Assembly: GCA_000620205.1 (NCBI GenBank)
Contig: JHVP01000003.1
Span: forward strand, 310,001 to 374,000
DNA: 64,000 nucleotides
Origin: Geodermatophilaceae bacterium URHA0031
GTDB taxonomy: Bacteria > Actinomycetota > Actinomycetes > Mycobacteriales > Geodermatophilaceae
Direction of reading: 5' to 3'
Shown here: piece after piece, positions 60,509 to 64,000 of the stretch
How positions within the stretch are numbered: position 1 is the first letter of the stretch
Layout: each line of letters starts with the position of its first letter
The notes under the pieces: model-generated
What the model was told of the DNA's origin: nothing
Databases searched by the model: none
The model's input: only the letters and a program-made list of their open reading frames with translations
Program-made: the position numbers and the translations under genes

Positions 60509-63500
60509 TCAGTGCGGCAGGGTGTCGGCTCCGGGTCGGAGGGCCGCAGCGAGTCCGGTGAGGTCCAGCATCCGGCGGGCCGGTCCGGTCGTCGGGAGCA
60601 GGATGTCCGGGTCGCCGTGGACCCCGGCGCGTTCGGCGACCTCGAGCAGCAGGCCGGCGCCGACGCTGGTGACGTGGCCGAGCCGGGTGAGGTCGACGGT
60701 GATCGGCCGGTCGCCGGCCAGCTCGGCCAGGACGAGTTCACGGATCGCGGTGACCCCGGCGAGGTCCAGGTCCCCGGTCAGCGCCAGGCAGCGGCGGCCC
60801 CGAGCATCGGTCACCTCCAGGCCGGCCGGTTGCTCGTCGGGACGCTGCGCCACGACGATCTGCTCCGCTGCGGCCCGGCGGCGGGGTGCCGCCGGTAGCG
60901 GCGCCGCGGGGGCGAACACGAACCGCAGCGCGGTGCCGGTGGGGCCTGGAGATAGATCGACGTCGCGGGCGAGGGCAGAGATGATCTGCAGCCCACGGCC
61001 GCGGAAGCCGGGGTCGGCCGGGGGCGGGCGCCAGGCGCCGGTGTCGGTGATCGAGGCGACGACGTCGCCGGCGCCGTCCAGGCGCAGCTCGACGACCATC
61101 CGGCCGGCGACGTCCGCATCCCGGTAGGCGTGCTCGACGGCGTTGCCGGTCGCCTCGCCGAGCGCCAGCAGGAGGTCCTCGACCGCTTCAGCAGACAGGC
61201 CCGCTGTGGGAGCCCATCGCTGCACCGCCCGTCGCACCTCGGCCAGCCGCGTCATCTCCGCGGGCAGGTCCAGCCGCAGCGGCGCGGGCAGCAGCCGAAC
61301 GGCGACGACCGCGACGTCGTCGTCCCCGCCGTTCCCGTCGACCAGTTCACCCAGGACGCCGTCGACGAGCGCCGGCAGCGGGTCCGACCGCCGGGCCGTG
61401 ATCGCCGCGGTCAGCCGCGCCAGTCCGTCGTCGAGGGTGTCGCCCCACCGCTCGACCAGCCCGTCGGTGTACAGCAGCAGCGTCGCCCCTGGCGCCAGGG
61501 TCAGTGTCGCCTCCGGGCGGGATCCGCCGGTCGGCAGGCCCAGCGCCGGGCCCAGCCCGCCGTCGAGGTAGCCCTCCCGCCCCCGGCCGTCCCGACCGTT
61601 GACCAGCAGCGGCGGCGGGTGCCCGGCGGAGCTGTGGGTCAGCCGGCCGGCGTCCGGCTCCAGCCGCAGACAGGCGACGGTGGTCACCCGGGCTCCGGCG
61701 ACGTGGCCGGCGAAGCGGTCCAGGACCTCCAGCGCCCGCCCGGGCGAGAACCCGGCGAGCAGCAGGCCGGCCAGCGCGCTGCGCAGCTGGCCCATCACCG
61801 CGGCAGCCGGCGCACCGTTGCCGACGACGTCCCCGACGGCGACGGCGACGGCACCGTCCCCGAGCGGCAGGACGTCGAACCAGTCGCCGCCGGCCGAGGT
61901 GCCCTCCACCGCCGGCAGGTAGCGCGCAGCGACCGACAGCCGGTCCACGTCCGGCAGGGCCGCGGGCAGCAGGCTCCGCTGCAGGGTCTCGGCCATCTCC
62001 CGGCGCACGTCGGCGAGCGCGGCACGCTCGAATGCCACGGCCGCCTGGTCGGCCACGGTGAGCAGGAACGCGCGCTCGTCGGAGTCGAAGGGCCGCGGAG
62101 TCCGGTACGTCAGCGCGAGTGCGCCGACCAGCCGGTCGCCGACGAGCAGCGGTAGCGCAGCGATGCCCTGGGTCTGCGCGGACATGCTGCCCGCGACGGC
62201 GGGATAGCGCTCGGTCACGGTCGCCTGGTCGGGCAGCCAGACCGGGCGGCGGGTGAGCGCAGCATCGGCCAGCGGCACGTCGGGCGTCAGGCGCATGGTC
62301 GTGAAGTCGTCCCAGCGCCCGGGCGGGGCTCCCACGACGTCGATCGTGTGCAGCTGCCCGTCGTCGCCGAGGGTGCAGACGGCGACGAGGGAGGCGCCGA
62401 GCACGTCGCGGAGCCCGGTGGTGAGGGCGGCAGCCGCCTCCGCGACCGTGCCGGCTGCCGACAGGTCCACGGTGATCTCGTGCAGCTGCCGCCGTCGGGC
62501 GGCCAGCCGTTCGGCCGCCACCATCGTCGCCAGCCGCTGACCCAGGTCGGTCGCGAGCGCGACGTCGGGCTCGTCGTACCGGTCCGGCGCCTGCGCGGTG
62601 AGCGTGAGCAGCCCGACGACGGCGCCGCCGATGGTCAGCGGCGCCGCCAGCCAGCTGGCGCCGCCGATCGCGCTGAGGGCGGCGAAGCCGGCCTCGTCGG
62701 TCGTCGCGGCGCGGAACAGCTCCGGGGTGACCTGCGGGACGGCGAACGCGCGTCCGGCCTGCAACGCCACCGCGAACTCGTCGGGCACCCGCACCGATCC
62801 CAGCGCCCGCACCCGGTCCGCCAGGCTCGTCGGGGCGACCGCCACCGGCCGGTACCGCTCGTCGTCGCCGCGCAACCACACCGCGGCCCAGTCGCCCAGG
62901 TCGGGCACGAGCAGGCCGGTGACCGACGTGAGCCGTTCCTCCACGCCGGCGGGCCCGGTGAGCACCCGGCCGGCGGTGGCCAGCATCGCCGCCGCGAGCT
63001 CGCGCCGCTTGGAGTCGGTGATGTCGACGAGGACCGAGTGCATGGCGGTCGGCGTCCCACGCTCGTCCCGGGCCACGTGTGCCAGGTGCTGCAGCCACAC
63101 CCAGTGCCCGTCGGCGGCCCGCATCCGATAGGTCAGGGACAGGTCCTCGCCGTCGGCGATCGTGGCGCGCACGGCGGAGAGCACGTGGTCGGCGTCGTCC
63201 GGGTGCAGGATCCGCTGCCACAGGCCCGGCTCGTCCAGCCACTGCCGGACCGGGTAACCCAGCACCTCCTCGACCCGGGCGTTGACGAACCGGAAGCGCC
63301 ACGTCAGCGGATCGCGTTCCCACACGATCGCGTTCAGCCCGGCGACCATCGCGCGCATCCGGGCCGCGCTCGCCTCGGCGGCCCGGCGGGCCGCCTCCGC
63401 GGCGTCGACGTCCCGGCGGGCCTGCTCGACCCCGTCCCGCACATCCGCCGACTCGGCGCGAACTCCTGGTTCGCTGGCGGGACCGCTGCCGGCGGTCCCT

Positions 63501-63553
63501 CCCGCCGGGACGCCGCTGCTCGCCCGGGATCCGGGTGTGCGCTCTGCCGCCAC
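60509..63553 (-). CDS. PAS-GAF-GAF-SpoIIE phosphatase with HATPase and STAS domains
   Basis: A 1014-residue signalling protein. A coiled region (residues ~40-65) leads to a PAS domain (~68-180, IVWERDPLTWRFRFVNARVEEVLGYP; PAC end VLVDITDSKRRE), two GAF domains (~190-345, ~355-510), and a SpoIIE/PP2C phosphatase (~515-735, AGGDWFDVLPLGDGAVAVAVGDVVGNG; Asp in TDGLVERWG; GGDDDVAVVAVRL). An HATPase_c domain of the RsbW type follows (~745-880, LALGEATGNAVEHAYRD; GRGLQIISALARDVDLS). A C-terminal STAS domain (~905-1005) has the Ser of HVTSVGAGLLLEVA. RsbU-, RsbW- and RsbV-like activities thus sit in one chain, a partner-switching module for stress control. The GTG at 63553 has AGGGGGCC upstream. Confidence 0.92.
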   Translation of the reverse strand: MAAERTPGSRASSGVPAGGTAGSGPASEPGVRAESADVRDGVEQARRDVDAAEAARRAAEASAARMRAMVAGLNAIVWERDPLTWRFRFVNARVEEVLGYPVRQWLDEPGLWQRILHPDDADHVLSAVRATIADGEDLSLTYRMRAADGHWVWLQHLAHVARDERGTPTAMHSVLVDITDSKRRELAAAMLATAGRVLTGPAGVEERLTSVTGLLVPDLGDWAAVWLRGDDERYRPVAVAPTSLADRVRALGSVRVPDEFAVALQAGRAFAVPQVTPELFRAATTDEAGFAALSAIGGASWLAAPLTIGGAVVGLLTLTAQAPDRYDEPDVALATDLGQRLATMVAAERLAARRRQLHEITVDLSAAGTVAEAAAALTTGLRDVLGASLVAVCTLGDDGQLHTIDVVGAPPGRWDDFTTMRLTPDVPLADAALTRRPVWLPDQATVTERYPAVAGSMSAQTQGIAALPLLVGDRLVGALALTYRTPRPFDSDERAFLLTVADQAAVAFERAALADVRREMAETLQRSLLPAALPDVDRLSVAARYLPAVEGTSAGGDWFDVLPLGDGAVAVAVGDVVGNGAPAAAVMGQLRSALAGLLLAGFSPGRALEVLDRFAGHVAGARVTTVACLRLEPDAGRLTHSSAGHPPPLLVNGRDGRGREGYLDGGLGPALGLPTGGSRPEATLTLAPGATLLLYTDGLVERWGDTLDDGLARLTAAITARRSDPLPALVDGVLGELVDGNGGDDDVAVVAVRLLPAPLRLDLPAEMTRLAEVRRAVQRWAPTAGLSAEAVEDLLLALGEATGNAVEHAYRDADVAGRMVVELRLDGAGDVVASITDTGAWRPPPADPGFRGRGLQIISALARDVDLSPGPTGTALRFVFAPAAPLPAAPRRRAAAEQIVVAQRPDEQPAGLEVTDARGRRCLALTGDLDLAGVTAIRELVLAELAGDRPITVDLTRLGHVTSVGAGLLLEVAERAGVHGDPDILLPTTGPARRMLDLTGLAAALRPGADTLPH

Positions 63554-63915
63554 TGCTGGGCCCCCTGTCCGACGACCCCGCGATCGGTGCGCGAGCGACG
63601 ACAGCCGGCGCGGGGAGCTTCCGCAGGCCTGGTGGGCACGCGACCCGCGCGCCTAGACTGCGGTCACGGTCAGCAGTGGTCGTCTGAGCGGACCGCCGCG
63701 CGTGGCTCGGCTTGGTGAGGGCCTCGCGTCGGCGCGGGGTTCCTCGTGGGTGGCACTGCGGCGCTACCCCGGGCTCAGCGGACGAAAACGTGAACCGCTG
63801 GGTCGCCGTTCAGGAAGAGCCGATCGGCGTGCCGCCCGGGCCCTTCCCTCGGGTGGGCGCCTGACATCGTCGTCCCCCGATCGATCTCGTCGAAAAAGGC
63901 GCGGGAAACCCTTCG
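63554..63915. other. 362-bp intergenic stretch
   Basis: Divergent region between the SpoIIE-type gene and the next plus-strand gene. A TAGACT hexamer at 63653-63658 may be a promoter but has no suitable start 6-8 bp later. No gene is supported. Confidence 0.45.
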
Positions 63916-63930
63916 GTGACGGAGGCCCGG

Positions 63931-64000
63931 ATGAGACGCCTGCCCGCGCCGTGGCCGCTGCTCCTCGGCGTCGCCGGCGGCTACGCCGCCGGCTCCCTGA
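63931..64000 (+). CDS. start of a membrane protein gene, cut by the window edge
   Basis: The first 23 codons read MRRLPAPWPLLLGVAGGYAA followed by GSL: two Arg and a hydrophobic, glycine-rich segment typical of a first membrane helix. GGAGG lies 5 bp before the ATG. An in-frame GTG at 63916 is an alternative. The N-terminus would suit a MASE1-type sensor, but that is a guess. Confidence 0.55.
   Translation, partial: MRRLPAPWPLLLGVAGGYAAGSL

Noticed and set aside
63885-63950. AAAAAGGC ... GAAACC-CTTC-GGTGACG-GAGGCC resembles part of a c-di-GMP-I (GEMM) aptamer
   Set aside because: The conserved CGCAAAGCC block is changed and the second helix with its tetraloop would run into the coding start. 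A covariance search could reopen this.
1-64000. tRNA, rRNA, IS elements, integrases or prophage genes
   Set aside because: None was recognised on either strand by motif reading; a tRNA or IS search tool could find something I missed.

Overview
This 64-kb window is chromosomal DNA from a high-GC actinobacterium. Evidence: nearly every third codon position is G or C; it carries the actinobacterial aa3-bcc respiratory genes (ctaE-qcrC-qcrA-qcrB and ctaC-ctaF with a diheme QcrC); it encodes a PimB-type mannosyltransferase; it has many actinobacterial DUF families (DUF3043, DUF3618, DUF3817, DUF4191, DUF4235); glnA has a GlnR-type box; and many genes look leaderless. Gene content and repeat style suggest Geodermatophilaceae or a near relative, but that family call is inference. 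From memory, gene order follows Mycobacterium tuberculosis Rv2184c-Rv2220 (ArsA-like, SRPBCC, fadD15, pimB, NlpC/P60, exonuclease/GIY-YIG, trpD, ctaE-qcrCAB, ctaF-ctaC, asnB, erpA, gcvT, pepB, dlaT, epimerase, lipB, lipA, DUF4191, RDD, glnA1), with accessory blocks inserted. No tRNA, rRNA, CRISPR array, IS element or prophage was recognised.

Layout. 1-7.2 kb: an ArsA-like/SRPBCC pair, an acyl-CoA ligase, and a cell-envelope operon (NlpC/P60 hydrolase behind a c-di-AMP riboswitch, M48 protease, PimB). 7.5-12 kb: a small four-Cys protein, a DEDDh exonuclease fused to a GIY-YIG nuclease, a stand-alone Lrp-type ligand domain, and trpD with an atypical receiver gene. 12-18.5 kb: the respiratory operons. 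18.7-24.3 kb: two small membrane proteins, asnB, a lipoprotein, erpA, DUF3043 and an aldo/keto reductase. 24.5-26.3 kb: a likely stress operon, DUF3618-DUF4235-YihY. 26.3-33.9 kb: gcvT, pepA, lpdA, sucB and an epimerase, which with lipB and lipA form a lipoate-dependent metabolism block. 33.9-38.3 kb: a membrane Ser/Thr kinase, an FAD oxidoreductase and peptidase E. 38.3-42.1 kb: lipB and leuS, the latter behind a leader-peptide attenuator. 42.5-46.9 kb: a four-gene operon (polyol dehydrogenase, HAD, CDP-glycerol-type polymerase, nucleotidyltransferase) that looks like polyol-phosphate polymer synthesis. 47-57.4 kb: an LLM oxidoreductase, a helical-repeat membrane protein, lipA, DUF4191, an ABC exporter with a two-component system, an RDD protein and glnA. 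57.8-64 kb: signalling and redox proteins, namely a duplicated alpha/beta-barrel protein, a receiver-glutaredoxin-flavoprotein fusion without its cysteines, and a 1014-residue PAS-GAF-GAF-SpoIIE-HATPase-STAS protein.

Regulation is unusually legible. About twenty starts have a TANNNT hexamer 6-8 bp upstream, which implies leaderless mRNAs. leuS has a short peptide with four consecutive Leu codons followed by a U-tract terminator. The NlpC gene has a ydaO-type riboswitch with a perfect 12-bp alternative helix. glnA has a four-half-site GlnR box. Eight related palindromic intergenic elements with covarying outer stems are scattered through the window, six of them between convergent genes; this family is the most novel-looking signal here.
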